From: Brassica napus
Lineage: Eukaryota > Streptophyta > Magnoliopsida > Brassicales > Brassicaceae
Assembly (NCBI RefSeq): GCF_020379485.1
Contig: NC_063445.1
Span: 54,213,422-54,277,421, forward strand
Direction: 5' to 3'
Length of the DNA: 64,000 nucleotides
Under the pieces are notes generated by a model that saw nothing but the letters and a program-made list of their open reading frames with translations, searched no databases and was not told the DNA's origin. How positions within the stretch are numbered: the first letter of the stretch is position 1; every line of letters begins with the position of its first letter. Positions 10,234 through 31,253 of the stretch are shown in pieces. A program made the position numbers and the translations under genes.

Positions 10234-11004
10234 ATGAAAGTCAAGATCTTGCGTATCCTTCTACTTCATTGTCTCTGCATATCATGCATCCAAGTTTCAT
10301 GTCAATGATGGTCTTCCAGTACAGATGTTCTTTGATGTTAAAAACATGATTTTTTTTAAGATGCAGCTTAGGTTTCATGATTCATAAGATCTAAAGTTGT
10401 TCTCTTTTCATGAAACTCAGTTTTGATTAACTGATTTTGATGGGTTTCTAATAGATTTTTTCGGCGAGGATTCTTGTTATTAACTCTCAACTAGTTCATA
10501 TAGGGTAGGCGAAGATTAGCTCAAAGTTTCTTAATTTAGGATTTTATTTTCAAAGAACTGTTTCTTCCTTGACTCTCAGTGCTACAATGTCTCCTGACTT
10601 GAAAAAAAACAGAGTAAGTTTCTTTGTCCCATTACTACGTTTATTATATGCATTCTCGATTCCAGTACATGAACTCTTACATTGTAGGTGGCATGCGGTT
10701 GCGTCATGGACATGGGATGCTCAAGATGAGACATGTGGGATATGTCGTATGCCATTTGACGGTTGTTGTCCAGACTGCAAACTCCCTGGAGATGATTGCC
10801 CTCTAAGTAAGTTCCTCTCTTTGTCTATTTCAGAACTAAAACCCCTGCCTTATATTCTTACGCCTTGATCGTTGTGGCTATTGAGCAGTTTGGGGAGCTT
10901 GCAACCATTCGTTTCATCTTCATTGTATACTGAAATGGGTTAACTCACAGACGAGTCAAGCTCATTGCCCCATGTGTCGTAGAGAATGGCAATTCAAAGA
11001 GTAA
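10234..11004 (+). CDS. APC11: Anaphase-promoting complex subunit 11 (RING-H2), three exons
   Basis: Exons lie at 10234-10252/3, about 10688-10806 and 10889-11004. Together they encode the 84-residue APC11, the catalytic RING-H2 subunit of the anaphase-promoting complex, which works with the cullin-like APC2 and E2 enzymes to ubiquitinate cell-cycle regulators. It starts MKVKILR. The WHAVASWTWD segment and the zinc ligands follow (ETCGICRMPFDGCCPDC; CNHSFHLHCI; HCPMCRREW), and it ends QFKE. Exon 2/3 splicing is clean (AA/GTAAGT to TTGAGCAG/TT). Exon 1/2 is odd: the donor GTATCCTT looks like the U12 type, but canonical GT-AG joining gives 254 coding bases, one short of 255, and shifts the frame after ILR. 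Either a non-canonical junction is used or one base has been lost. All other residues look intact, so I call it a gene with that caveat. Confidence 0.82.
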
Positions 11005-11675
11005 TGACTGAAGAGAGACCGTTTGTGCTGTACCTTGATTTAGATATCTAGCTTTGGTTTCCATCTATGTTGGATCATTGTTCCGAATTTAGTACGACTC
11101 TTGATGGGTTGTTAATGGATGCATATATAAGTAACTAACGATAAAAAATGTAGCAAAGAGTTTTTGGTCCATTCTATGCGGGCACATGTATAGGGCAACC
11201 TGATTATAATTGACATGATAACTTGGTCACATGAGTCCAGTGAGATTAAGACGAGGTAATTTTTTTCTAAAATGTTGTCCGTGTTGATTACGTTAGGTTT
11301 TATGGTAGTCCTCGTTTGAAAACTTAACTCCATTATCAACGTTACAATACTTAAATAAGAATTTTTTTAACTAATACACAAGAATTTCTTAATTAATACA
11401 CACTTCGTCATTTACTAATCCATTTAAAAATGTGCGGTGTGAAGAAACACAGATCTTAATATGAGAATGGGGAAGCATTCATAAAACACAAAGTACTGCG
11501 GTTTAGCTTCTTTTGGTTTTCTTGATTATATAAGAACGAAAATAAAATAAAATCATTTGAATGATAAAAAAATCATATGGAAAATACCATTAAGTTTCAG
11601 TTCAGGATGATAGAACTTTGGAGCAACTAGAAAGAGTGAGAGACATGGACATGGTCTTGACGGGGGGAAAGTGTT
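11005..11675. other. Spacer between APC11 and the myrosinase pseudogene
   Basis: This holds the 3' flank of APC11 and the 3' flank of the minus-strand myrosinase pseudogene. The part from about 11490 to 11675 is a diverged relative of the 3' flanks of the other myrosinase copies, sharing GATTGCGGTTTAGCTTCTTTT-like words, ATGATAAAA.ATCATATG and ATAGAACTTTGG. The homology is weaker than among the three intact copies, marking this as the oldest unit. Confidence 0.55.
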
Positions 11676-14698
<3,023 letters not shown>

Positions 14699-14954
14699 CT
14701 TCTGATACTTCAATTCTTGATATTATTTTTCCATCATTCAAGCGTATAATACAATGTTGAAATACAGACAAATAAAAACAAAGGATTGCGGTTTAGCTTC
14801 TTTTGGGTTTATTGGTTATATAAGTGATAAAATTCCCTCATTACTCTAAACCTCTCCTCATGGACTGTATTTCCTTTTTATTGGATGAAAGGTAGTTTGT
14901 TCAAAAAAAAGTAACAAAATCAAATAAAATTATATGAATGATAAAATATCATAT
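14699..14954. repeat. Unit repeat: 3' flank shared by all myrosinase copies
   Basis: This is homologous to 27645-27905 and 48410-48667, with shared words including TCTTGATATTATTTTTCCATC, CAATGTTGAAATACA, GATTGCGGTTTAGCTTC and GGATGAAAGGTAGTTTGTTC. In the other two units this segment continues straight into the next flank block; here it is interrupted at about 14954 by the gene-fragment insertion. Confidence 0.85.
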
Positions 14955-15531
14955 GTTTAGAGCATCTCCAATGGTGTTACTACCATTAGAGTCCTTAGCA
15001 TTATTAAACTAATTTTTTTTTGAATAGTTAAGGACCCTAATCAAAATTCTATCTCCAATGGTGTTCTCCAATTTGAAGTTCTTAGGAATAAAACACAACT
15101 CTTGAATTTTCTGAATCTTGTCTCAGGAGTGATGTGTGCTCATTGTGTAGCTGTTGACATTGGTGAGACAAGTGTAATAGAGACTTGTTGATTGCTATGA
15201 GCGTAAGAAGCTAACACTTTTTAACCTTTTGATTCGTAGGGCTTGAGAGAAAATCGAAGGTACTTGATGCTGGTCTTCTTGGTATACTTGGTTGGCTAAG
15301 GACACTCGCATAGTTCTGAGGGTAGTGTTCCTCAAGTCCATGAGAGCAGGACAAAAGAGTTGCACATATATATAAGAAAAATATTTTTCCATACACATAT
15401 AAAATCAAAATTAAGGAATCTAATCCTAGAATCATGAGAAAGGAGTCTAATTCCAACTTCCTATGTTAAGAAAAACATACTACTTTAAGAACCTGAAGTC
15501 TTACATTTGGAGATTGAAGTTTGGTTCAGGT

Positions 15532-16155
15532 ATCATCATCATCTTCATGATTCTCATTAGAAGTAGAACCTTCCCACCAAGAAACAGGGCCCAAACCATC
15601 ATCATCTAAAGTCCCATGCCCATTTCACAAGTGGAATAGCTTCAGTAGGACAAAATTAGGAGGCTTTATACAACTAGTTTCATTATTTATATGCTAATAC
15701 AAGTAAGATATCTTCAGAGAATGAGAACTTACAGTAACCACCATAGGAGCAAAAGGCTTTCCATCATCTCCTCGCTCAGTTGGTACACGTGGATAGCTGA
15801 TGTTCTTGAAACGTATAAGTAATCATTATGCACAACAGTAGTAGTACTCACAGCGCAATCCATTGGAATCAGATTCTTTGAACCTTGCAGCAATGACTTC
15901 ACTAACGAATGGACGAAACACTACAATTCTAAAACCTACCTACAAAACAATCACAAGAAAAGATGCAACTCAATACACTGCAGAAACTGCAATAGACGTT
16001 GATGTGTCAAACAGTGATGGTAACAATGTGCAATGAAGAAGAAGATGAGAAAAAGATGCATAAGTTGAAATGTACCTTATAAGTGGCAGCACCATCACCG
16101 GGTAAAACAAAACCTCCTTCCACTGATCCTATGTCGTGAATAGACACGCAAAGCT
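15532..16155 (-). pseudogene. RNA polymerase III subunit RPC8/RPC25-like gene fragment
   Basis: Four exon-like blocks keep their splice sites on the minus strand. They are SVEGGFVLPGDGAATYK (donor at 16075), VGFRIVVFRPFVSEVIAARF (15852-15939), NISYPRVPTERGDDGKPFA (about 15735-15815), and DDDGLGPVSWWEGSTSNENH ending in an acidic tail and TGA near 15532. These match, in order, the SHS2/OB-type RPC25 (Rpb7-like) subunit of Pol III. The central exons, which would encode the DIYVPAPLM...YNRKQM part, are absent, as is the N-terminus. Intron remnants remain, so this was copied at the DNA level, not from mRNA. Confidence 0.72.
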
Positions 16156-16249
16156 CAATTGAACGTCACCTTCCAATCCAATAGCCTTGGAGATACATTC
16201 CAAAGAGAACAAGCAATTCAACAAGCAATCGAATACTATTCAATCCCAA

Positions 16250-16467
16250 ATCAAAAACGAAAATCCTCTCTGAAAGGTTACCTGAATCCCGAGGGATCGG
16301 AGATCAGAGACGGCGGCGTCGAGGACTTGTTTCCTGCGTCCCATGATGGCGACGGAAGCTCCATGTTTGCCTAACTGAGAAGAGATCTCGAAACCGATTC
16401 CATATCCGCCTCCCGTGATGAGAGCTACCTTACCTTTGAGGACGTCAGGCTTGAACGGAGATTCCAC
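16250..16467 (-). pseudogene. First exon of a peroxisomal SDR (2,4-dienoyl-CoA reductase, SDRB-like), start codon lost
   Basis: This encodes ESPFKPDVLKGKVALITGGG then IGFEISSQLGKHGASVAIMGRRK, the Rossmann-fold N-terminus (TGGGxGIG) of the SDR family. By memory it matches the plant peroxisomal SDRB-type 2,4-dienoyl-CoA reductase. The codon where ATG is expected is GTG (16465-16467). The block ends at a good donor, CAG/GTAACC, where the host gene's intron would start, and no later SDR exon follows. The next block in the same direction is the RPC8-like fragment, so transcription would give a chimera. Confidence 0.75.
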
Positions 16468-16500
16468 GTCAACAAGAACCGACTGATTTTAATCCCCGTT

Positions 16501-16898
16501 GCGGATGGTATAAGATCTCATTAAGTTTTAGTTGAGGATCATAGAACTTTGGTTTAGAAACTTTTGAGTTTGTATTAGGTTTGGTTGTTATTTATTATGT
16601 TGAAGATACCTTTTATTTATTATGTTGAAGATACCGTCCGTTAATATTTTTTTTACACTAGACTAGTTTGAGATTTCCGAGTGTTTTATGTTTTAAATTG
16701 TGTTATTTCCCCTCTTTCCTCGTCCTCTTGACTTGTCATAATGTAGCTGTAGATAAATTATTTTTATTCATTTAATAACTGATCATCTTTTTATTGAGAT
16801 TGTTTATTTAGTACATTGTAGATCGAAGAATCTCCTTATCTATTGAGTAAGTAGGAAGAGTGAGAGATATAGAGATGATCTTGATGGTGGAAAGTGTT
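16501..16898. repeat. Unit repeat: proximal 3' flank of myrosinase copy 1
   Basis: This repeats at 27906-28322 and 48668-49087. It includes TTTGGTTGTTATTTATTATG, GATTTC.GAGTGTTTTATG and the CTCGTCCTCTT block, and ends with GATGGTGGAAAGTGTTTCA at the stop codon. In this copy a 58-bp segment (ATTATATAAGTTGCAC..., between the two TTTTATT words) is missing and TTATGTTGAAGATACC is duplicated. Confidence 0.8.
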
Positions 16899-20985
<4,087 letters not shown>

Positions 20986-21559
20986 TCCAGATATCCCCTC
21001 AGTCGGTTGCTCTCCTAGATTTCTCCTTCTATTTTCGGGGATCTATGGAGAAAAGATGATTTGACGCTCTCGTTGGGGACTTCTCCTCGGTATGATTCTC
21101 TTAACACCAAAGCATGACTGCTCTTCTAGTCATCTGATTTCAGAGCTTTCGGGTCTCCTGTTCTTCAATGGTCCAAAAAGAGGTCGAATGATGCTGCGCC
21201 CTGCCTTTTCCTTGCTTTGAAGCCGAATTATTTTGAGTGGTCGGCTTGTGTTAAGGAACCAGAGTTGAGTGCCATAAACCTCGTCTTGCTTCTGCCACAG
21301 TCACTCCACGCTTTAACTGTTGAATTCTTTTCATCAGAATAGGGTTTTCAAGGAACCGTCACGTTACTTTGGAGTTGTTCCGTGTCTGGAGTGGACCTCA
21401 CCGGATGTTAGCCGGACCAGGACTTAGTAAAACCTGCTTCGATTTGATTCCTTTCGAAGTCGCCTTTGGGATAAGCTTCGGTTCCTAGGCTTATTCTCCG
21501 GCTCATATACTCTGATGTTTAATGCTCTTGGTGCAGGTACCAGCTACAAGAGTAAGCTT
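20986..21559 (+). mobile_element. 5' part of a retroposon-like repeat, split by Copia
   Basis: A block starting around CCCCTCAGTCGGTTGCTCTCC and running to GTACCAGCTACAAGAGTAAGCTT recurs at 43045-43612 and, cut short, at 34365-34697. After the Copia insertion it continues at 26464-26720 and ends with GAGTAATGAAAAATTCACATACTTAC plus an A-rich tail, typical of non-LTR retroposons. No intact ORF exists. I favour a non-coding LINE-derived or Sadhu-like retroposon. Confidence 0.45.
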
Positions 21560-21710
21560 TATTAGATAAGGATAAACTTATAGTTTAGATAAACATAAAC
21601 TATTATCAGCTGTCGTTGTTATCTCCTATTGTTAAGGATGATCTCTGTATAAATATGCTTGCATTGACTTCGGTATGAATAACAGAAACAGAGGTTGTAT
21701 TAGTTTGTTA
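21560..21710 (+). repeat. 5' LTR of the Copia element
   Basis: Begins TATTAGATAAGG and ends TAGTTTGTTA; 151 bp. It contains TATAAATATG at about 21650, a likely TATA box. It differs from the 3' LTR at three positions. Confidence 0.95.
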
Positions 21711-21723
21711 TGGTATCAGAGCC
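21711..21723 (+). promoter_or_regulatory. Primer-binding site (initiator Met tRNA)
   Basis: TGGTATCAGAGCC directly follows the 5' LTR and is complementary to the 3' end of plant initiator methionine tRNA, the usual Copia primer. Confidence 0.9.
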
Positions 21724-21814
21724 ACACAAATAATTTTTTTTTCCAAGCTAATTAACCCTTGAACCATCGTATTGCGGTGAGAATTATCTTGATCATCTTG
21801 TTCTTTGATTAACT

Positions 21815-24800
21815 ATGGCGTCCGATCCAAAACCTGTTGACATGACAACGCTTGTTTCACCCTACTACCTTCATCCATCAGAAAATACAGGACAAGCACA
21901 GACACCCATTCTCTTGAATGGAGCAAACTATGAGCGTTGGGCAAAATTGATGCTCAATTCGTTGAAAGCAAAACGAAAACATGGGTTTATTGATGGAACC
22001 AAAGAGACCTGCTGACAAACCAGAGGATGCAGAGAAGTGGGACATGGTGAACTCCATGATCATTGGGTGGATTTACAGCAGTGTTGAGCCAAAGCTGCGT
22101 CCGTCTATATCTCTTGTAGATAGTGCAAAGGTCATGTGGAGTAGCCTTAAACGAAGGTTCTCAATCAGCGATGATACTCGTATTCATCAGCTTCATGCTG
22201 ATATTGCTTCTTGAAAACAGAACGGAGACATGGTGGAAGTTTATTTTGGGAGAATAAAGATCTTGTGGGATGATCTTGCAAATCTTGACAAAGGTTTTAC
22301 ATGCTGTTGTGGCGATTCAGATTGTGCTTCAATGCTCAAATATGAGAAGAAGGAATAGAAGATACGGGTTCACCAATTTCTCATGGGCTTAGACAACTCA
22401 CGTTTTGGTATAACTCGTTCCAATCTGTTGAGCAGGCAAGCAGAACTCAATCTTGAGTCTGTGTACTCGCAAATCATTCAGGAAGAACGCCATCTGGATG
22501 TTGTGCGACAAGAAGAAAAGACATCTGTTATTGGACTATCCGCAACCACACAAACATCTCAGTCATCACAACAGTCACTGACTAATGCCCAAGCTGCTGC
22601 AGTCCGTTTTGCGTGAAACAACTCTGTCTGCTCTCATTGTGGAAAGCAAGGACATGAAGCAAGTCAATGTTTTCAAGTCATTGGGTATCCAGAGTGGTGG
22701 ACAGAAAACAAAAATACCAAACCTGCAGCTGGCAGAGGAATGGAGAAAGGAGGAAGAGGAAGAGGTGATATGCAAGGAGGCAGAGGACGTGGAGGTCGTG
22801 GATCAGGGTTCCGTGCATACAACACTAATGTGGACTCCTCTGGCTCGACTGAAACTCAGACATCAGGGATTCCAAACCTCACACCAGAACAATGGGCCAC
22901 TTTGACACAGTTTATGATCTCACAAAAATCAGCACACAGTTTATGAGCTCACAAAAATCAGCATCAACAAACAATGAGAAGCTTTCGGGTAAGACAGAAA
23001 AACTTGTCTTTTATGGCACAAACAGCAGATTCGACATTATCATCGACTCAGGAGCTTCTCATCACATGACTGGAGAAATTAATCTCTTAAGTGATGTTAT
23101 TTCCATACCTCCTTGTCCGATCACGTTGCCTAATGGGAACATAACTTGGGCCACAAAACAGGGAAAACTGAACCTTGGCGGACGTCTCTTGCTGAGACAT
23201 GTCTTTTATGCACCACATCTTTCAACAACTCTTATGTCCGTGTCACAATTACTTCACGATATTGCTGGTTTCGTTCTGTTTACTAAGAATTTTTGTGTGA
23301 TACAGGACCTCGCCTCGAAGACTTTGATTGGTGCGGGTGAAGAGCATAATGGAGTTTTTCGATATTTGGGGACTGTTGCGGCTCAAGCAAATCACGGACA
23401 ATCACTTCAGACTCGAGATTTGTGGCATGCACGCATGGGTCATCCATCTTCTGCAGTTCTTTCAGTTTTATCTTCAGTTGCTGGATTTGAAAATAGTGTT
23501 GGTGTTTTAGAGAGTTCTTGTGGTACTTGTCATCGTGCCAAACAAACCCGAGCTGTGTTTCCAATTAGCATTAATAAAGTTGATGATTGTTTTGCCTTAA
23601 TACACTGTGATTTATGGGGTCCATATCATGAACGTTCTACCTCAGGAGCATGATATTTTCTAACTATTGTTGATGACTTCTCTAGAGCTGTCTGGACAAT
23701 ACTCTTACTGGAGAAAAAAGCTGCTCCACAAGCGTTGAAAACGTTCTGTGCTTACACTGAAAGACAGTTTAACAAAAAGATTAAGATAGTGCGCAGTGAT
23801 AATGGGTCTGAGTTTATCTGCCTTCGAGAGTTCTTTGCAGCTCAGGGAATCATACATCAGACTTCGTGTGTGGAGACACCACAGCAGAATGGACGCGTCG
23901 AACGAAAACATCGCCACATACTTAACATTGCTCGTGCTCTACTGCTCCAAGGAAACCTACCAAAACAATTTTGGGGAGAAAGCATTTTAGCTGCGACTTA
24001 CTTACTCAACAGAACACCATCACGCATTTTACACAATAAGACACCGTATGAGATGCTTCATGGACAATCACCAACATATGAGCATATACGAGTATTTGGC
24101 ACACTCTGTTACGCACAACGGATAGCACGTGGCAAAGATAAGTTTGATGAAAGAAGCACTCGGTGTGTATTTCTTGGTTACCCTATGGGCAAGAAAGGCT
24201 GGGTCGTTTGTGACCTTGAAACAGAAAATTTTTTTGTCTCTCGTGATGTAGAATTTCATGAGGATATGTTTCCGTTTACTACAACCAAGACATCTACAAC
24301 CACAGATGATTCACTACCAGTCCAACTCTCTACACATCCTGCGACATTTGACGATGACTTTGATCCATTCCATTCTACGGAAATATTGGAGACAGGGGGA
24401 GTTTTGAATACACCAGCAAACAATGATCCTGCAGCACTTGACACAACCACAGAACCCATTTCTCCGACCATTGCTGAACCACACACAAGTGGAGAACCAA
24501 GATAAACACAAAATCCCCCGACAGAACAGCCAGAGACTTTGACAGAGACTACACAATTGGGTAGAGGACATCAAACCAAGAAAACTTCAGTTCTAATGGG
24601 TCCTTATGTTACATACACTACACGTATCAATGAAAAACCCTCACATGCTCCTCACTCGCCTGATACATCGTCTTCAGGTAAGTGTACCTATCCATTGGAT
24701 AAATATGTTTCCTTTGATAAACTTGCTCCACACGTACATGCTTTTCTATTGGAAGTTGAGTCTCACATTGAGCCAAAATCCTTTAAAGAAGCCATGAAAG

Positions 24801-26305
24801 ACAAACGCTAGAGAGATGCATCTTCGGGAGAGATAAATGCTCTTGAAGAAAATGGTATGTGGACTGTTACCACATTACCACCAGGGAAACAGGCCATAGG
24901 ATGCCAATGGATATTCAAAATAAAGTTTAATGCCGACGGCACAGTGGAGAGATACAAAGAACGCTTGGTTGCGTGTGGAAACAAACAGGAAGAAGGTGTT
25001 GACAATAATGAAACATTTGCCCCAGTTGTGAAGATGAATACGGTGCGCATTCTATTAGGTATAGCAGCTGCTCGACAGTGGGAACTACATCAAATGGATG
25101 TACATAATGCGTTTCTTCATGGTGATCTTGAAGAAGAAGTGTACATGAAGTTACCTTCTGGCTTTGTCTCATCGAAACCTAATCAGGTCTGCAAGTTAAA
25201 TAAAGCTTTATATGGTTTGAAGCAAGCTCCACGTTGTTGGTTTGCTAAGCTGTCTAAGTCTCTTCTGGAGTTTGGATTCAAACAAAATCGACTTGACTAC
25301 TCATTGTTCACATTACATCGCAACAACACTACTCTCTTTGTTTTAGTGTATGTTGACGATTTGATTATTGGTGGTGATAATCCTACACTGATTCAGAAGT
25401 TCAAAGAGCACTTGCATCGTGATTTTCATATGAAGGATTTGGGAGGTTTGAAATATTTTCTAGGGATTGAAGTGTTAAGAAGCAATGAAGGTATCTACTT
25501 GTCCCAACGAAAATACGCTCTGGATATTGTGTCTGAGTGTGGACTCCTAGGATCGAAACCAGTGGATACACCAATGGAGCAGTACCATAATTTGGCTCGT
25601 GACAAAGGGGCTTACTATACAGAACCGTCTCAGTACAGACGATTGGTGGGAAGGCTAGTTTATTTGGCCATAACAAGACCAGAGTTGAATTATCCAGTGC
25701 ACATTCTTGCTCAGTTTCTCCAACAACCACGACAAAAGCACTGGGAAGCAGCACTTCGGTTGGTTCGTTATTTGAAAGGTCTACCGGGGCAAGGTATTTT
25801 GCTAAGCTCCACAAGTGATCTGTCGCTCTCTGCCTTCAGTGACTCAGACTGGGCAGCGTGTCCCTTGACGCGGAAGTCTCTCACGGGTTATATTGTTATG
25901 ATGGGAAACTCTCTTGTGTCTTGGAAGACAAAGAAACAGCCAACAGTGTCGAGATCATCAACAGAAGCTGAATATCGAGCTATGGCTATGACTTGTAGTG
26001 AACTCAAGTGGATGATTGGTGTCATGAACTCGTTAGGAATCAAGCAACGTCTTCCTATTCCATTTCAGTGTGACAGTAAGGCGGCTATTCATATTGCAAA
26101 CAATCCAGTGTTCCATGAAAGAACGAAGCATGTCGAGGTCGATTGTCATTTTGTTCGAGACTATATTCAAGCTGGGATTATTGCGACTCATCATATTGGT
26201 ACAATGGAACAGTTAGCTGATGTCCTCACTAAATCTCTTGGTCGACAACAGTTAGTCTACTTACTTGCCAAGATGGGTGTTCGAGATCTTCACGCTCCAT
26301 CTTGA
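21815..26305 (+). pseudogene. Copia gag-pol polyprotein, disrupted
   Basis: Domains appear in Copia order. gag starts at ATG 21815 (MASDPKPVDMTTLV), with a zinc knuckle CSHCGKQGHEASQC near 22630. The protease active site is IIIDSGASHHMTG near 23040. GAG-pre-integrase LWHARMGHPSS is near 23420. The integrase core has HCDLWGPY, SDNGSEF and TPQQNGRVERKHR (23600-23930). Reverse transcriptase runs from IGCQWIFKIK to YVDDLIIGG (24890-25380), and RNase H has SDSDWA and SRSSTEAEYRAMA (25830-25990), ending at a TGA after 26300. Breaks: a frameshift around 22012 in gag, TGA near 22213, TAG near 22357, TGA near 22613, TGA at 23651 in integrase, TAA near 24503 and TAG near 24809. The RT/RNase H frame (24857-26305) is still open for 482 codons. 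It cannot make a full polyprotein as it stands. Confidence 0.93.
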
Positions 26306-26312
26306 GAGGGAG

Positions 26313-26463
26313 TATTAGATAAGGATAAACTTATAGTTTAGATAAACATAAACTATTATTAGCTGTCGTTGTTATCTCCTATTTTTAAGGATGATCTCTG
26401 TATAAATATGCTTGTATTGACTTCGGTATGAATAACAGAAACAGAGGTTGTATTAGTTTGTTA
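26313..26463 (+). repeat. 3' LTR of the Copia element
   Basis: 151 bp, same ends as the 5' LTR, three substitutions. It is followed at once by the target duplication AGCTT. Confidence 0.95.
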
Positions 26464-26995
26464 AGCTTCAAACTCCTGGACTGTTTTTGGTTTTCTGAAA
26501 TCATGTTCTAGTTAAGCTTCACTGTTCTTTAGTTGATGATTAAACATTCTTCGTCTTTGATCTTTGAAAGTCTTTTTAATTTCATTGGGGGACTTTCTAA
26601 GACCTTTGCTTTGATTAGCTATCCTAGATGCATTAGAATTTGATCTCTCAAACTCTATTTATATTTCATTGTATCATTATCTTGAGTAATGAAAAATTCA
26701 CATACTTACAAAAAAAAGAAAACTACATATTGCAATAGAAATGATAGTTTTTATTACTTGCAGTGCGTATGGTGAGTTTAAAATGGTCTATTACGTTAGA
26801 GAAGCTTTTTTTTTTTTGAAAGAATTTTAAATTTTATTCACTTCAAAAAACCTTTTTACAATCTAATGCTACCTTTATGTAAGAGAAAACCTATCTAATG
26901 CTACCTTTATGTAAGAGAAAACCTATAGCAAATTTATAGACATGGAAAAAAGATTATCTACTTCCAAACCAAATCTCCATAGCTTTCTCGTAGAG
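26464..26995 (+). mobile_element. 3' part of the retroposon-like repeat, then unit flank
   Basis: This continues the repeat interrupted by Copia. A tail (TTATCTTGAGTAATG...ACTTAC then AAAAAAAAGAAAA near 26709) suggests a retroposon end. From 26863 to 26925 a ~31-bp word (CTAATGCTACCTTTATGTAAGAGA...) is present twice in tandem, as it is at about 44008-44070. Confidence 0.5.
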
Positions 26996-27079
26996 AAGCT
27001 TTTCAAAGTTTGTATTAATGGCTAACCACGTCTTTATTTTTGGTTTGGGAGATCCGCAGAAAGTCTTAAAGAATATAGG

Positions 27080-27606
27080 AAGGGAAATATCATAGGATAT
27101 ATAACACTAAAAAAGTTAATGTCACAAATATAGACTCTAAGAATCAAAATGACAAAAATATTTCATTAGATAGGTAAATATACACTTATACCCCTATGGT
27201 TAATTAACCTAAATCTTAGGGTTTAGAGTTAAGGGTGAAGATTTAGAATTGAGATTTAAAAATTTATAAAATAAAAAATAAATATTAAAATTTTGAAAAT
27301 AAAAAAAATTTAAATAGTTTCAAAAAGTATTTTCAAATTACAAAAAAAAAATTTGAAAAAAAATAAAAAAAAAATTTTGAATTTTTTTTTTAATAAATTT
27401 TTTTTTTTTAATAAAAAATTCGAATTTGAAAACATGTAATCTAAAACTATAAAAAAATTATTTTTTTATTTCTTTATTATTTTTTATATATATCTAGGGT
27501 ATTAAGGTCATTTTACTTATTAAATGAAATATTTTGGTCATTTTCCTCCATGTGGTATATTTTTGTGATCAAAACTTGAAAATGTTATATTTAGGAGAAT
27601 TGCCCA
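27080..27606. mobile_element. AT-rich MITE-like element
   Basis: The ends are inverted-like: GGGAAATATCATAGGATATATAACA on the left, and GGGCAATTCTCCTAAATATAACA when the right end is reversed. The interior is almost pure A/T with homopolymer tracts and a CCTAAATCTTAGGGTTTAG motif. A second, slightly different copy lies at 47868-48370 in the next unit, so it was present before that duplication. It has no coding capacity. Confidence 0.6.
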
Positions 27607-28322
27607 TATAGGAAACCGAAAATGACATGTTCTTTCAGAAACTTCTGATACTATCAATTCTTGATATTATTTTTCCATCATTCAAGAGTAGAATACAATG
27701 TTGAAATACAAAGAAATAAAAACAAAGGATTGCGGTTTAGCTTCTTTTGGGTTTATTGATTATATAAGTAACAAAATTCCTTCGCTACTCTAAACCTCTC
27801 CTCCCACGATAGATTGTATTTCCATTTTATTGGATGAAAGGTAGTTTGTTCCAAAAAAAAAGTAACAAAATCAAATAAAATTATATGAATGATAAAAGAT
27901 CATATGTGAGATCTCATAAAGTTTTAGTTGAGGATTATAGAACTTTGGTTTAGAAACTTTTGAGTTTGTATTAGGTTTGGTTGTTATTTATTATGTTGAA
28001 GATACCTTTTATTATATAAGTTGCACTTATTAAACTAATTAGAGAATTTAGGCTAATCCGTCCGTTAATATTTTTTTTACACTAGACTAGTTTGAGATTT
28101 CTGAGTGTTTTATGTTTTAAATTGTGTTATTTCTCCTCTTTCCTCGTCCTCTTTACTTGTCATAATGTAGCTGTAGATAAATTATTTTTATTCATTTAAT
28201 AACTGATCATCTTTTTATTGAGATTGTTTATTTAGTACATTGTAGATCGAAGAACCTCCTTATCTATTGAGTAAGTAGGAAGAGTGAGAGATATAGAGAT
28301 GATCTTGATGGTGGAAAGTGTT
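27607..28322. repeat. Unit repeat: 3' flank of myrosinase copy 2
   Basis: This corresponds to 14699-14954 joined to 16501-16898 in the previous unit and to 48371-49087 in the next. Here it is uninterrupted and gives the pre-insertion sequence for the gene-fragment insertion. Confidence 0.85.

Positions 28323-31253
<2,931 letters not shown>

Larger units (their letters stand above)
14955..16500. mobile_element. Insertion carrying fragments of two host genes
   Basis: About 1.55 kb is present only in this unit; at the corresponding site in the other units (near 27905 and 48667) CATATG runs directly into (TG)AGATCTCAT. The left side starts TTTAGAGCATCTCCAATGG, an end sequence common in plant MITEs, with a second CTCCAATGG at 15053. 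It contains pieces of an RNA polymerase III subunit gene and an SDR reductase gene, both readable on the minus strand. I could not find matching terminal inverted repeats or a target-site duplication, so Pack-MULE and Helitron capture both remain possible. Confidence 0.7.
21560..26463 (+). mobile_element. Complete Ty1/copia LTR retrotransposon
   Basis: A 4904-bp element with two 151-bp LTRs, a primer-binding site, degenerate gag-pol, and a purine-rich tract (GAGAGGGAG, 26304-26312) before the 3' LTR. The target duplication AGCTT occurs at 21555-21559 and 26464-26468. The uninterrupted site is seen near 43605-43615 (AGTAAGCTTCAAACTCC). The LTRs differ at three positions (C/T, G/T, C/T), about 2 percent, so insertion is relatively recent. 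Multiple stops in the coding region make it non-autonomous. Confidence 0.97.

Noticed and set aside
15195..15456. Minus-strand frames with VSLANQVYQEDQHQVPSIFSQAL as a third captured gene
   Set aside because: Looks protein-like, but I could not match it to any family with confidence, so no gene is claimed.
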